Shown: positions 26,749 through 36,838 of the stretch, piece by piece
Numbering within the stretch: the stretch's first letter is position 1
Layout: each line of letters opens with the position of its first letter
Assembly (NCBI RefSeq): GCF_026586665.1
Contig: NZ_JAODIY010000005.1
Location: forward strand, 1-64,000
Length of the DNA stretch: 64,000 bases
Direction of reading: 5' to 3'
Source of the DNA: Halovenus rubra
Lineage (GTDB): Archaea > Halobacteriota > Halobacteria > Halobacteriales > Haloarculaceae
Translations under genes and position numbers: made by a program
The notes under the pieces: model-generated
Told to the model about the DNA's origin: nothing
Databases searched by the model: none
The model's input: the letters and a program-made list of their open reading frames with translations, nothing else

Positions 26749-27899
26749 GCTTCCACCTCCTCAGCTGCGGCGACTGCAGCTTGGACGGCATCTTCGAGCG
26801 TCTTTTCGACCTGAACAAGTTCTTCGTTGAGTATCTCCATGCCTTCTTCGGCGTTCGTACCTGCAAGTCGGACGATGACCGGCTTTGGTATCTCGTCAAA
26901 CTGATCAAGGGCGTCGTTGATACCGTTTGCCACCTCGTCACCGCGTGTGATGCCACCAAAGATGTTGAAAACGACGGCGTCGGCGTTCTCGTCGGAGAAG
27001 ACGAGGTCAAGCGCGTTAGCGACCCGTTCGGCCTTGGCGCCGCCCCCGATATCGAGGAAGTTGGCGGGCGAGCCACCGTAGTAATCGACGAGGTCAAGCG
27101 TCGTCATCACGAGCCCGGCACCGTTACCAATGATACCTACGTCACCCGACAGACGGACGTAGTTCGACCCCTCGAAGCCATACTCTTGGGCTTTGGCTTC
27201 AAGATCGTCGTCGGCGGCTGTCTCTTCCATCTCTTCGAGGTCTGGGTGACGGAACAGCGCGTCACCGTCGACGTTGAAGACTGCGTCAGCCGCGATGATG
27301 TCGTCGTCAGCAGTGACCATCAGCGGGTTAATCTCCGCGTCAGAGGCGTCGCTGTCCTCCCAGAGATTGTATAGTGTCTTCAGAATCGAGGCAACGTCGC
27401 CTGCGAGGCCCGCGTCGATGCCAGCTTCATAGACGACTTTCCGTGCTTGGTAGTCGTGCATACCGAAGGCTGGGTCAATGTGTTCGCGGGCAATAGCGTC
27501 GGGGTCTTCCTCGGCAACCTCTTCGATGTTGACGCCGCCACGCGTCGAGACCATGGCAACTGGTTTCCCTTCGCCACGGTCCATTGTGACACCAATGTAG
27601 AGTTCGTTAGTAAAGTCGACGGCCTCTTCGACGAGGACTCTGTCGACATGGTAGCCCTTGAGGTCCATCCCGAGGATATCGTCAGCAGCCTCACGAGCCT
27701 CTTCAGTGTTCTCGACGAGTTTGATACCGCCGGCTTTGCCGCGGCCGCCGACGTGTACCTGTGCTTTGATAGCGACCGGGTAGCTGATGTCGTCGGCTAC
27801 CTCGACCGCCTCGTCAACGGTGCGGGCCAACTCCGACTCCGGCGTCGGGATGCCAGCCTCCGCGAAAAGACCTTTTGCCTGATATTCGTGAATTCTCAT
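26745..27899 (-). CDS. sucC: succinyl-CoA synthetase, beta subunit
   Basis: The 384-residue subunit has the ATP-grasp N-terminal half (RIHEYQAKGLFAEAGIPTP; VKAQVHVGGRGKAGGIKLV written as AIKAQVHVGGRGKAGG here) and a C-terminal ligase domain with NIFGGITRGDEVANGI. It forms the nucleotide-binding partner of SucD and is the first gene of the pair. A divergent promoter region separates it from lsm. Whether ATP or GTP is preferred cannot be seen. Confidence 0.96.
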   Translation of the reverse strand: MRIHEYQAKGLFAEAGIPTPESELARTVDEAVEVADDISYPVAIKAQVHVGGRGKAGGIKLVENTEEAREAADDILGMDLKGYHVDRVLVEEAVDFTNELYIGVTMDRGEGKPVAMVSTRGGVNIEEVAEEDPDAIAREHIDPAFGMHDYQARKVVYEAGIDAGLAGDVASILKTLYNLWEDSDASDAEINPLMVTADDDIIAADAVFNVDGDALFRHPDLEEMEETAADDDLEAKAQEYGFEGSNYVRLSGDVGIIGNGAGLVMTTLDLVDYYGGSPANFLDIGGGAKAERVANALDLVFSDENADAVVFNIFGGITRGDEVANGINDALDQFDEIPKPVIVRLAGTNAEEGMEILNEELVQVEKTLEDAVQAAVAAAEEVEA

Positions 27900-28020
27900 G
27901 CTGAACTCAGCCCCTAATTCCAGCGTCCGACTGTTAGGAGTATCGAATCAAGTTTGAGAGTCACGGACATATCGACTCCGGTTCGGTACGTTTAAGCACT
28001 CGTCGCCACCCCATAGGGGT

Positions 28021-28215
28021 ATGAACGAAACAGGGAACCGACCGCTAGACGTACTCGAGGCAGCCGTCGACGACAAAGTCACAGTCCAACTGAAGGATGG
28101 CGAGTCGTATACCGGCGTCCTCACGGGCTACGACCAGCACATGAATCTCGTGGTTGAGGCGGACGAAGACACAACGATTATACGCGGCGATAACGTCGTT
28201 TCGATACAACCATGA
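28021..28215 (+). CDS. lsm: Sm-like protein Lsm
   Basis: The 64-residue RNA-binding protein forms heptameric rings that bind U-rich RNA. The Sm1 motif ([27 protein letters not shown]) and the short Sm2 motif ([10 protein letters not shown]) are both complete. Box A TTTAAG (27991-27996) is 27 nt upstream, giving a leaderless transcript. Its TGA overlaps the ATG of rpl37e, a coupling well conserved in archaea. Confidence 0.96.
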   Translation: MNETGNRPLDVLEAAVDDKVTVQLKDGESYTGVLTGYDQHMNLVVEADEDTTIIRGDNVVSIQP

Positions 28216-28382
28216 CCAAAGGAACGACTGGGCAAGGTGTGAAAAACAAGAAGAGTCACGTTACGTGCCGCCGCTGCGGTGAAGCGTCCTATCACGTAAA
28301 GAAGAAAGTCTGTTCATCTTGTGGTTTCGGCAAGTCAAGCAAGCGCCGAGATTATGCCTGGCAAAGCAAAGCTGGCGAATAA
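28212..28382 (+). CDS. rpl37e: ribosomal protein L37e
   Basis: This 56-residue zinc-binding large-subunit protein has CRRC (C19, C22) and CSSCG (C34, C37) knuckles and a basic tail ([17 protein letters not shown]), placing it firmly in the L37e family. It starts in the lsm stop context (ATGA, 28212-28215), and its own 3' end overlaps the purF start by 29 nt, so lsm, rpl37e and purF form one tightly packed operon. Confidence 0.96.
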   Translation: MTKGTTGQGVKNKKSHVTCRRCGEASYHVKKKVCSSCGFGKSSKRRDYAWQSKAGE

Positions 28383-29823
28383 GCCCCGAGAGAAGTGCGG
28401 AGTCGTCGGCATCTCGCTCGAAGACCGAGATGCTGCACGCTCGCTCTACTACTCGTTATATGCACTCCAGCATCGTGGGCAGGAGTCTGCGGGTATCGTC
28501 ACACATGACGGGTTCCAACAACACGAACACGTCGAGATGGGACTTGTCGGCGATGCATTCGACGAGAGTGACATCGAACAGCTTCCCGGCACGCAAGGTA
28601 TTGGTCACGTCAGGTATCCGACGGCCGGGGGTGTCAACGAGTGCTGTGCACAGCCGTTTTCGGTCTCGTTCAAGAGTGGCTCGCTTGGCCTCGCGCACAA
28701 CGGCAACCTCGTCAACGACGGTGAGGTTCGAGACCAACTTGAAGCGAGAGGCCACGCGTTTACCTCTAACGGTGACACCGAAGTTATCGCACACGACTTG
28801 GCGCGAAACCTGCTAGACGAAGGACTCGTCAGCGCTGTCCGGGAAACCGTCCAGCGGATTCATGGGTCGTACTCACTGACGGTCATGCACGGTGAGAAAG
28901 TACTCGGTGTCAGAGACCCACAAGGCAACCGCCCGCTGGTTCTTGGCAAAGTCGATGACGGGTATGTTCTTGCTTCAGAATCGTCCGCTATCGACACGCT
29001 TGGTGGCGAACGTATCCGTGATGTCGAACCCGGCGAACTCGTCATCTTGGAACCAAACGGTGCGGGTTACGAGAGCTATCAAGTCGCCGATAAACCACAG
29101 ACAGCACACTGCTTTTTCGAACACGTCTACTTTGCACGGCCGGACTCAGTTCTTGATGACCACCTCGTCTACGAGGTTCGTCGCGAACTGGGCCGCAAGC
29201 TCTGGGAAGAGTCCGGTATCGAAACAGATGTCGTCATGCCGGTCCCTGACTCCGGGCGAGCCTTTGCATCCGGGTATGCTGAGGCCGCAAACGATGTTGG
29301 CGCGAAAACTGAGTTCGCCGAAGGGCTGATGAAAAATCGCTATGTCGGCCGGACGTTTATCATGCCAACACAGGGCGAGCGCGAACAAGCTGTCCGACTG
29401 AAGCTCAACCCCATCAAGTCGACAATCGATGGGCGGACGGTGACGCTTATTGACGACTCAATTGTGCGTGGGACAACCTCCTCACAACTTATCGAACTGC
29501 TCTATGAAGCCGGTGCAGAGGAGGTCCATGTCCGCATCGGGTCCCCATCGATTATCGCGCCGTGTTACATGGGTATCGATATGAAGACCAGAGAAGAACT
29601 TATCGCCGCCAACCGGTCAGTTGAGGACGTGCGCGACGAAATCGGTGCTGACTCTCTGCAGTACATTTCTATCGACGCCATTACGAAGGCTCTCGATAGT
29701 TCGTCTGATGACCTTTGTCTTGGCTGTGTGACTGGCGAGTACCCCTACGATATCGAGGGCGAAGACCTAGACCGAGATATCTCTCGGCCAACCTTCGGTA
29801 GCGCTGATAACACAGCCGATTGA
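28354..29823 (+). CDS. purF: amidophosphoribosyltransferase
   Basis: The 489-residue enzyme commits PRPP to purine synthesis using glutamine. The N-terminal nucleophile hydrolase domain begins at C15 ([11 protein letters not shown]) after a short propeptide-like segment. [11 protein letters not shown] and AHNGNLVN follow. The PRPP-binding motif [14 protein letters not shown] lies in the C-terminal domain. The only in-frame start before the catalytic Cys is ATG 28354, inside rpl37e. The far C-terminus ([20 protein letters not shown]) is typical of PurF. Confidence 0.94.
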   Translation: MPGKAKLANKPREKCGVVGISLEDRDAARSLYYSLYALQHRGQESAGIVTHDGFQQHEHVEMGLVGDAFDESDIEQLPGTQGIGHVRYPTAGGVNECCAQPFSVSFKSGSLGLAHNGNLVNDGEVRDQLEARGHAFTSNGDTEVIAHDLARNLLDEGLVSAVRETVQRIHGSYSLTVMHGEKVLGVRDPQGNRPLVLGKVDDGYVLASESSAIDTLGGERIRDVEPGELVILEPNGAGYESYQVADKPQTAHCFFEHVYFARPDSVLDDHLVYEVRRELGRKLWEESGIETDVVMPVPDSGRAFASGYAEAANDVGAKTEFAEGLMKNRYVGRTFIMPTQGEREQAVRLKLNPIKSTIDGRTVTLIDDSIVRGTTSSQLIELLYEAGAEEVHVRIGSPSIIAPCYMGIDMKTREELIAANRSVEDVRDEIGADSLQYISIDAITKALDSSSDDLCLGCVTGEYPYDIEGEDLDRDISRPTFGSADNTAD

Positions 29824-29876
29824 CCGGTTGCTCTGTTTGCTTTCGTTGTATTCTCTCAGAACAGCAAAACAGTGCT

Positions 29877-30326
29877 CTATCTGTGTTTCCGAACCATCTG
29901 GACCGTTCGATAGGAGACAGCGTAGCTGACGATGGCAATTCCAAACGCGAGCAGGAGGTTCCCGAGAACGAGCCGAATAAGGACATCTCTCCCAGTATCT
30001 AGACTGAGTTCGAGCGTCGTCATTTCGGGTACCGGGCCGAGAAGTGTAACGCCAATAACGAAGCTCAGGCTATAGATACCTCCTTTTACTACTGGGTTCA
30101 GAATTGCTACTGCCGCAACGAACGCGAGGTTGCTTGTCCACGCGACTTTCTTTCCAATCCACATCAGGGCCAGCACCGCAGCCCCAAAGTTCGGAAGCGC
30201 AATAGCGAACATTCCGAACGCAAAACTTGATGCGACTGCATGTGGCGACCGGTCCTCTGAGAACGCCCCCCTGAGCGTTGTTTGGACACCCTCGACGTAT
30301 CCAGTCACCCGACTGGCACTCATCAC
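29877..30326 (-). CDS. DUF2062 membrane protein
   Basis: The 149-residue protein has three hydrophobic helices and the DUF2062 signature: SPHAVASSFAFGMFAIALPNFG, then WIGKKVAWTSNLAFVAAVAILNP and a third helix near the end. The family is widespread in bacteria and haloarchaea but its function is not known. ATG 30326 is directly followed by a second ATG (30323), and either could start. It is convergent with purF and lies downstream of the sensor-kinase gene on the same strand. Confidence 0.85.
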   Translation of the reverse strand: MMSASRVTGYVEGVQTTLRGAFSEDRSPHAVASSFAFGMFAIALPNFGAAVLALMWIGKKVAWTSNLAFVAAVAILNPVVKGGIYSLSFVIGVTLLGPVPEMTTLELSLDTGRDVLIRLVLGNLLLAFGIAIVSYAVSYRTVQMVRKHR

Positions 30327-30383
30327 TCTCTGTTATACACTGCCAACATAAAATATCCCTGACCGGTGACTCCGGCTCTTTTT

Positions 30384-31496
30384 TTATTCATTTTCACGTA
30401 TATGGTCGTGTGTCGGTACCGTTATTTTGACTGTCGTGCCGTCGTCGGCCTCAGTAATCTGGACATCGCCGTCGTATCTGCTGACGATGAGGTCGACGAG
30501 AAACAGACCAAGCCCTTCTCCGTCGCTGTCGGGACCGCGATTGCTTGCATCAAATGCCGCTTCTGGTGGTGAGGAAGCCAAACCGGGACCGGTATCAGAC
30601 ACCTCGATGACAACCTCTTGGCCGATGTCATTGGTTGTCACCGTCGCCGTTTCAGACCCGTGTTTGGCGACGTTGACGAAGAGTTCGGTGAGGGCATTCG
30701 AGAGTAGCTCATCGGCACGGACCGTTGTGTCCGTGCTTCCCTTCCACTGGATTGATAGGTTCGATGTACACTCCTGTGCGTCATTACGTGCCGTCTCAAT
30801 TACGTCGGCGACCGGAATATCTGTCCGGGTCTGGACAGTCGTCAATACCTCCATTATCGGTTCGAACCGGTCAACTGTCGACTCCATCTCTCTTGCGTGT
30901 CTGGTTATTGACTCGGTCGCAGTTGCGGTCTCGACTTTGTCGGCAGCGAGCAGTTCCGACTGGCCACTAATAGCACTCAGGTCGTTCAGAAGCTGGTGGC
31001 GAAAAATCCGGTTGAGCGAGTAAAGGGCCTCCTGTTGCTCCTCGAGAAACGGCCGCTGGGTGGGTTTGTCACTGTGTTGCTTGACGACTGTGCGCGCTTG
31101 GACGCTGTAGTATCCGATAGTTGCACCGAACAATGCGCCGATTGTAAGTACGGAGAGGCCACCAACACCCGTTTGCAAGCCAATTTCGATGGCGTTCTCG
31201 CTACTAATCATCAGCCAGCCTCCAAATGCTACCGCAGTAATACTTCCGAGGCCTGTCCAGCCAAGAACACGGGCGAGCTCTGAACCATTGCGTACCGTTG
31301 TTGCGAGACGAGAGCCAAGCCCCAACAGAGCAACAGCGGGTACCCCTACTCCGATAAGTCGGACTCCTTCGACGGCCGTTAGCTGCCTGTCAATAAGTGT
31401 CAAGATGACACCGATGGTCAACAGCAACGCCCCGATGATACTCACGCTGTAATGCGACCAGTCACCGACTTGCACACCATCGAGTCTTGTCGCCAT
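30384..31496 (-). CDS. membrane sensor histidine kinase
   Basis: The 370-residue kinase has four helices in residues 15-135, a cytoplasmic dimerisation helix with FRHQLLND (phospho-acceptor H167), and a C-terminal HATPase with the N-box (LTELFVNVAKHG), G1 (VSDTGPGL) and G2 (GEGLGLFLVDLI). There is no PAS or other sensory domain, so the signal is probably read in the membrane. No response regulator is adjacent. Such short 4-TM kinases are common in haloarchaea. Confidence 0.88.
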   Translation of the reverse strand: MATRLDGVQVGDWSHYSVSIIGALLLTIGVILTLIDRQLTAVEGVRLIGVGVPAVALLGLGSRLATTVRNGSELARVLGWTGLGSITAVAFGGWLMISSENAIEIGLQTGVGGLSVLTIGALFGATIGYYSVQARTVVKQHSDKPTQRPFLEEQQEALYSLNRIFRHQLLNDLSAISGQSELLAADKVETATATESITRHAREMESTVDRFEPIMEVLTTVQTRTDIPVADVIETARNDAQECTSNLSIQWKGSTDTTVRADELLSNALTELFVNVAKHGSETATVTTNDIGQEVVIEVSDTGPGLASSPPEAAFDASNRGPDSDGEGLGLFLVDLIVSRYDGDVQITEADDGTTVKITVPTHDHIRENE

Positions 31497-31602
31497 CGTG
31501 GTGCGCGTAACAGGGGTTTGGTGATAAGTGTGCTGGCAGCCTCCTTTTTATACAATCTACAAATCCGGACCTTTGAGTTACCCGGCCACAAACGGTACGA
31601 CG

Positions 31603-32238
31603 ATGACACTGGTTGCGTTTGACTTCGATGGCACGCTTTCGGATTCCGAGATGACGGTGCTCCTTGGCCAGCAGTGTGGGGTGGCTGATGAGATGGACCG
31701 CATCACGGAAGCAGCGATGAACGACGAAATAGCGTACGCCGAGAGCCTCCGCAAACGGTGTGCGCTCCTTGACGGGTTGGACAACGAGCAGGCCGAACAG
31801 GCGTTCAAACAGGTACAACTCAGGCCAGACACGGGAGACGTGCTCGGCTCACTCACTGCTGAGGGGGTTGATACTGCTATTCTCACCGGTGGGTTCGAGC
31901 GCGGCGTCAATGCAGCGCTTACAGAGGCAGACACGATGGTTGACACGGTCGTTGCAAACCGACTGCCTGTCGGAGACGGCGAACTGACTGGTGAGGTTGC
32001 AGGACCACTTATCGAGGGAACAAAAGATGACGCACTACATGTCCTCTGTGCAGCTATCGGTGTTGACCGCTCCGAGACTGTCGCGGTCGGCGACGGCGCG
32101 AATGACCTCCCGATGCTGGAGGCAGCTGGCTTGGCAGTTGGCTTCTCTCCAAAGCCCGCCGTCGAACCGGCGTGTGACGTAGTTGTCGAGTCGATGGACG
32201 AACTAGAGACATTCCTCACGTCTGAAGGGATTCTTTGA
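31603..32238 (+). CDS. serB: phosphoserine phosphatase
   Basis: The 211-residue HAD phosphatase makes serine from phosphoserine. Motif I is DFDGTLSDSE (D7, D9), motif II is ILTGGF, and motif IV is AVGDGANDLPML, with the SerB-like helical cap between. ATG 31603 starts at motif I. The box A (TTTTTATAC near 31547-31555) is about 50 nt upstream, so this transcript likely has a short leader, unlike most neighbours. It precedes fni by 27 nt and may be co-transcribed with it. Confidence 0.88.
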   Translation: MTLVAFDFDGTLSDSEMTVLLGQQCGVADEMDRITEAAMNDEIAYAESLRKRCALLDGLDNEQAEQAFKQVQLRPDTGDVLGSLTAEGVDTAILTGGFERGVNAALTEADTMVDTVVANRLPVGDGELTGEVAGPLIEGTKDDALHVLCAAIGVDRSETVAVGDGANDLPMLEAAGLAVGFSPKPAVEPACDVVVESMDELETFLTSEGIL

Positions 32239-32265
32239 ATAGGGGTGGCTCCCTCACTCCGATAG

Positions 32266-33339
32266 ATGAGCGAACCGCCTACTGAAGATGAGCAGACCAT
32301 TGACCGAAAAGACGACCATATCCGTATTGTCCAAGAAGAAAATGTCGAAACGGGTGGAAGTGGCTTCGGTGACATTCAACTCATTCACGAGGCACTTCCG
32401 GAGATAGACCGGGCAGAGATAGAAACAAGCGTCGAGTTTTTGGGACACGAACTTGCGGCCCCGTTTGTTATCGAGAGCATGACCGGAGGGCACCCAAATA
32501 CGACAACGCTCAACCGGGCACTGGCAACGGCCGCCGAAGAGACCGGTATTGCGATGGGTGTCGGAAGTCAACGCGCGGGCCTCGAAGAGACTGACGAGGA
32601 CCTGCTCGAATCCTACACCGTTGTTCGCGATGTCGCCCCGAACGCCTTTCTCTATGGAAACATTGGGGCGGCACAGCTCGGCGAGTACGGTGTCGAGGGT
32701 GCTGAGCGAGCGGTCGAGATGATTGACGCCGATGCGCTCGCAATCCACCTCAACTTCCTTCAGGAGGCCGCACAGCCTGAGGGAGATGTCGACGCACGCG
32801 GCTGCCTCGCGGCTATCGAAACCGTCGCAAGCGACCTCTCAGTTCCTGTTATCGTCAAGGAAACCGGAAACGGCCTCTCCAGAGAGACAGCAGCACGGCT
32901 CGCTGACGCCGGCGTTGCCTGTCTCGATGTAGCCGGAAAAGGCGGTACAACCTGGTCTGGCGTCGAGGCCTACAGAGCGGCGGCCGTCGGCGACCGTCGT
33001 CACGAACAGGTTGGCGAACTGTTCCGGACCTGGGGGATGCCAACTGCGGTCAGCACGGTCGAAGCGACCGAGCACCACGACTGTGTCGTCGCAAGCGGTG
33101 GTGTCCGCTCCGGGTTGGATGTTGCAAAGGCCATTGCACTCGGTGCACGTGCTGGAGGATTAGCGAAACCATTCCTCACGCCTGCTGGACAGGGTAGCGA
33201 GGCTGTCGTTGAGTTTATCGAAGACCTCACCGCCGAACTGAAGACAGCGATGTTTGTCACTGGCTCAGCATCTGTCGCCGAGCTACAGAAGACCGATGCC
33301 GTTGTGCTCGGTCGGACGCAGACATTTCTCGACCGATAA
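32266..33339 (+). CDS. fni: isopentenyl-diphosphate delta-isomerase, type 2 (FMN-dependent)
   Basis: The 357-residue flavoenzyme interconverts IPP and DMAPP in the mevalonate pathway of archaeal lipids. RKDDHIRIV at the N-terminus, [36 protein letters not shown] and the FMN-binding end ([21 protein letters not shown]) are all family signatures. It lies 27 nt after serB. Fni is the usual isomerase in Archaea and works with prenyl synthases such as the one at 4.0 kb. Confidence 0.95.
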   Translation: MSEPPTEDEQTIDRKDDHIRIVQEENVETGGSGFGDIQLIHEALPEIDRAEIETSVEFLGHELAAPFVIESMTGGHPNTTTLNRALATAAEETGIAMGVGSQRAGLEETDEDLLESYTVVRDVAPNAFLYGNIGAAQLGEYGVEGAERAVEMIDADALAIHLNFLQEAAQPEGDVDARGCLAAIETVASDLSVPVIVKETGNGLSRETAARLADAGVACLDVAGKGGTTWSGVEAYRAAAVGDRRHEQVGELFRTWGMPTAVSTVEATEHHDCVVASGGVRSGLDVAKAIALGARAGGLAKPFLTPAGQGSEAVVEFIEDLTAELKTAMFVTGSASVAELQKTDAVVLGRTQTFLDR

Positions 33340-33423
33340 ACGGCAGCCGGCGTAGACGGTTATCTCTCAAGAGTTACTCCGAGAAAAACAGTAGCAGTGG
33401 TCTAACAGAAGCCGCTGACCGCT

Positions 33424-33912
33424 TTACGCGTGTGCTTCGTCGGCGAACAGGTCGTCGTACTCGCCGTCGTCAATTTTCTGCTTGAACTCGCGGGGGTTTT
33501 CGCCATCGATAGTAACTCCCAGCGAGGTGCAGGTGCCGACGACTTCCTTAGCGGCGTTTTCCAAGTCGTACGAGAGCAGGTCCGGATGTTTCTGCTCGGC
33601 AATCTGCTGAATCTGGTCAACCGAGAGGTCGGCGACGAACTCGTCTGCGGGTTCGCCACTGCCCGTGTCGAAGCCTGCCTCGTCTTTGATGAGTTCGGCC
33701 GTCGGTGGGACACCAACTTCAATCTCGAAGGAGCCATCCTCCTCGTAACTTATCGTGACGGGGACTTCGGTTCCGTCGAACGCAGCGGTCTGGTCGTTAA
33801 TTTCCTGGACGACAGCCTGCACGTCCACCGGTGTCGGGCCAAGCTCCGGTCCGAGGGGCGGGCCGGGCGTGGCCTCACCGCCGGGGACGAGTGCCTCGAT
33901 AGTGTCAGCCAT
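33424..33912 (-). CDS. rpl11: ribosomal protein L11
   Basis: The 162-residue protein of the GTPase-associated centre has the N-terminal GGEATPGPPLGPELGPTPVDVQAVVQEIND segment and the C-terminal rRNA-binding domain. The expected linker PPTAELIKDEAGFDTGSGEP lies in the middle. The acidic C-terminal tail (DDGEYDDLFADEAHA) is haloarchaeal. L1, L10 and L12 genes are not adjacent here. Confidence 0.95.
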   Translation of the reverse strand: MADTIEALVPGGEATPGPPLGPELGPTPVDVQAVVQEINDQTAAFDGTEVPVTISYEEDGSFEIEVGVPPTAELIKDEAGFDTGSGEPADEFVADLSVDQIQQIAEQKHPDLLSYDLENAAKEVVGTCTSLGVTIDGENPREFKQKIDDGEYDDLFADEAHA

Positions 33913-33996
33913 ATCCGATACTCAGTCGGGACAGGTTTAAGAATTCCTTTTTGCCCGCGGAGTGAGAGGTCCTACCAGGCGATGACTTGACCCTGT

Positions 33997-34197
33997 TTAG
34001 GCGACAGTTATCCCGTTTCGAGTGAGAAAGTTGCTGACGCTCTTTATCTCGACCGGGCTTCCGATAATACGGACACTCCCGTCTTCGCTCCGAACAGTGA
34101 CAGTAAACTCTTCTTCGATGTCAGCACTGAGGCCAGCAAGCGCGTCGCTTGGCAACAGAATTTGCGTGCTATCACGCAACCGGGCGACATCGCTCAT
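33997..34197 (-). CDS. small AbrB-like/VNG_1110C family protein (66 aa)
   Basis: The protein begins MSDVARLRDSTQILLPSDALAG and ends with RIIGSPVEIKSVSNFLTRNGI, a pattern I recall from the VNG_1110C family, a conserved haloarchaeal small protein. The TQILLPSDAL part resembles a swapped-hairpin edge, but DNA binding is not established. ATG 34197 is chosen over ATG 34212, which adds five residues. Confidence 0.7.
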   Translation of the reverse strand: MSDVARLRDSTQILLPSDALAGLSADIEEEFTVTVRSEDGSVRIIGSPVEIKSVSNFLTRNGITVA

Positions 34198-34305
34198 TAC
34201 TCGGTAATTCACCCGCTCATTGTATTAGTGTGTCGAAATAAATCCGTCACTGTTATCAATACTCATGGGTTTGTACCGACCGCTGACACCCGGACTGACA
34301 AGCAG

Positions 34306-35373
34306 TTAGGCAACCCCGACTAGCCTGAGGAACGCAAAGAGAATATCGCCATACGTGAACGCGAGCACCAACCCGAAAAACATTGGAACAATAAATGGAA
34401 GACCGGGCGATATCCAAACCTCGTCCTCGTCGGCGAGCATTTCCAACCCGTCACGAAGCATCTCGGGTGTTGTTCCGAAGGCGTTGCCGTCAATATCGTC
34501 GAGAAACGCCGCTGCGCCCCATGGGTCGTCTTCGGGCACGTCACCGACGTCGCCTCTCGTCTTCTTGGGAGAGTCGGTTGCTGTCACATCAGTATTTGCT
34601 ATCGAGCCGTTTCCGGGTGGATTTGGTTCTGCGGGCAGCGATGCGGGGTCACAGTAACGTTCGGGGTTGTCGCGAAGTTCCGCAAGCGTGAGGTCTCGCC
34701 ACTGAAGATACATCCGCAACGCGTCAAGGTCCAACCGTCGCCACGAAAACTGCGCTCGCAGGCCTGACAGTGAGCGAACATCCCTGAGTCGCCCCTCCAC
34801 AAATTCGAGCAGGACGCCGTACTTCTGGGTAGCTTTGCCGGCCTGAATCGGTGTCGCAACGAACATTCCGGGGGAAATATACCCAGAGACACCGTTTTTT
34901 GCTGCCAACGCAACTGGGTAGAGTGCGCCGATAAGGACCGTATTCGCCAGCACGGTCAGAGAGAATACGCCAACCTCAGTATCTACCACTGGCAACGTCG
35001 AGAGTGTCCCTTGAATATCGAACACCCAGAGATTGAATTCGGGATAGGTCGGTAAGAGCAAGGCGATGGTCATAAACGCCTTTGTGTCGGCTCCCCCGAA
35101 CCCACCGAGCAACCAGAACCCGTAGGCAAGCGGGATGAGAAAGAACACAGAAATCGCGGTCTGTATCACAAACAGCCGCTGGTCGTATGCTGTCGTATCG
35201 CCGGTAAACAACACGTACGTGTCCCAGACGAGTAACACGAGTGCGAGTGCGATAAGGGGATACCACGTCCGTCTGGGAACACGCCGGGTCTTGATGTCCC
35301 GCCATGCGAGATAGCCAAAGACCGGTAACACGACCAGACGGAGCATATCCGGAATAGTTGCGAAGTCAGGCAC
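34306..35373 (-). CDS. A24 family prepilin/prearchaellin peptidase (PibD-like)
   Basis: The 355-residue membrane aspartic peptidase cleaves class III signal peptides of pilins and archaellins. The two catalytic aspartates are D26 (LAWRDIKTRRVP) and D96 (GGFGGADTKA), each next to a helix. A large cytoplasmic insert (about 190-310, polar and partly Asp-rich) separates the last helix, making it longer than typical PibD (about 230-260). GTG 35373 is favoured because a box A (TTAATTACG on the minus strand near 35390-35400) lies about 25 nt upstream; ATG 35346 is an alternative. It is divergent from the helicase gene. Confidence 0.85.
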   Translation of the reverse strand: MPDFATIPDMLRLVVLPVFGYLAWRDIKTRRVPRRTWYPLIALALVLLVWDTYVLFTGDTTAYDQRLFVIQTAISVFFLIPLAYGFWLLGGFGGADTKAFMTIALLLPTYPEFNLWVFDIQGTLSTLPVVDTEVGVFSLTVLANTVLIGALYPVALAAKNGVSGYISPGMFVATPIQAGKATQKYGVLLEFVEGRLRDVRSLSGLRAQFSWRRLDLDALRMYLQWRDLTLAELRDNPERYCDPASLPAEPNPPGNGSIANTDVTATDSPKKTRGDVGDVPEDDPWGAAAFLDDIDGNAFGTTPEMLRDGLEMLADEDEVWISPGLPFIVPMFFGLVLAFTYGDILFAFLRLVGVA

Positions 35374-35476
35374 AGTAGCCGATGTGTCGCCTTCGTAATT
35401 AAGCGTTTGTACGTGTCTCGTTAGTCGGCCCTGACAATGGACACTGCTCTTGTATCCCGAGGGCATTTGTTCGACT

Positions 35477-36832
35477 GTGCCGACCGTTCGACTCACCTAC
35501 GAAGAGGGAACAATACGAGTCGAGGGCGTCGAGACGGCAGGAGAGACACTCGCGTCGGTCGACGGTATCGAGTACGACTCACGAACCGAGTGCTATCGTG
35601 CCCCTGCGTTCCGCTACGTCGATATCCGTGAGATACTTGTGGGTGCTGAGGCCACTATCGTCGACGAAGGACTCGATGTATCAGCGCTGTCGCTTGAATC
35701 GAGTTATCGCCTCCGCGAGTATCAGCAAGATGCCCTTGAGGCATGGGAAGGGGCCAACTCGTGTGGCGTCCTCGAACTACCGACAGGCAGCGGTAAGACC
35801 GTTATCGGCCTTGGCGCAATCGAGGCCTGTGATACCCCGACGCTGGTAGTTGTGCCGACAATTGATTTACTGACTCAGTGGCAACACGAACTGGAGTCAG
35901 AGTTTGCGGTCCCTATTGGTCGGCTTGGGGGTGGTAAACAGCGAGTCGAAGACATCACCGTCGCTACCTACGACTCAGCGCATCTACGGGCGGATGAACT
36001 TGGTGACCGATTTGGGTTGGTCATCTTCGATGAGGTCCACCATCTTGGTGGCAAAAGCTACCGTGATATTGCCCGCTTGTTTGTCGCCCCCGCTCGTCTC
36101 GGGTTGACAGCGACGTTTGAGCGGCCTGACGGCGAACATACCATTATCGAGGAGGTGCTTGGCCCGCTCGTGTATCGGGCGACAGTCGACGAGCTATCTG
36201 GCGAGCATCTGGCTCCTTACGATATCAAACGTATCGAGGTCAGTTTGACGCCCGAGGAGCGGGACATGTACGAACGCCACCAGACGGTGTTCACTGAGTA
36301 TCTCGCCAGCTCGAACATCACGCTCCGGAGCGGGAGCGACTATCAGGAACTCGTCAAGCGCTCGGGGACCGACCCGAGAGCGCGCGAGGCGCTTCTGGCG
36401 AAACAACAGGCCCGAGAGGTAATGATGAACGCCGAGCGGAAAGTCAAGCGCCTCGCCGATATCCTCGATCGACACACCGATGACCGTGTTATCATCTTCA
36501 CCGCACATACGGACCTCGTCTATCAACTCTCCGAACGGTTCCTGATTCCGGCTATTACCCACGAAACCACAGCGGGTGAGCGCCGCGATATTTTGAAGCG
36601 GTTCCGCGAAGGTGAGTACACACGTGTTGTCACGGCGAACGTCCTGGATGAGGGTGTCGATGTGCCCGATGCAAACGTTGCAGTCGTTCTATCAGGGAGC
36701 GGGAGCGAACGGGAGTTTACACAACGCCTCGGTCGGATTCTCCGTCCGAATGCTGACGGAGAGCGTGCGCTGCTCTATGAACTCGTCACCGAAGAAACGG
36801 CAGAAGAGCAGGTCGCACGACGGCGGCGCTAG
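35477..36832 (+). CDS. XPB/Rad25-like DNA helicase (superfamily 2)
   Basis: The 451-residue helicase has an N-terminal damage-recognition-like domain (about 1-75), Walker A PTGSGKT (residues 102-108), the DEVHH box (185-189), LTATFERPDGEH (motif III), and a C-terminal domain with VVTANVLDEGVDVPDANVAVVLSG and QRLGRILRP (motif VI). It lacks the full-length eukaryotic extensions. It should act in DNA repair or transcription-linked remodelling, with the archaeal Bax1 nuclease as possible partner elsewhere. GTG 35477 gives the family-typical N-terminus (MPTVRLTYEEGTIRVEG). Confidence 0.9.
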   Translation: MPTVRLTYEEGTIRVEGVETAGETLASVDGIEYDSRTECYRAPAFRYVDIREILVGAEATIVDEGLDVSALSLESSYRLREYQQDALEAWEGANSCGVLELPTGSGKTVIGLGAIEACDTPTLVVVPTIDLLTQWQHELESEFAVPIGRLGGGKQRVEDITVATYDSAHLRADELGDRFGLVIFDEVHHLGGKSYRDIARLFVAPARLGLTATFERPDGEHTIIEEVLGPLVYRATVDELSGEHLAPYDIKRIEVSLTPEERDMYERHQTVFTEYLASSNITLRSGSDYQELVKRSGTDPRAREALLAKQQAREVMMNAERKVKRLADILDRHTDDRVIIFTAHTDLVYQLSERFLIPAITHETTAGERRDILKRFREGEYTRVVTANVLDEGVDVPDANVAVVLSGSGSEREFTQRLGRILRPNADGERALLYELVTEETAEEQVARRRR

Positions 36833-36838
36833 ACTAAC

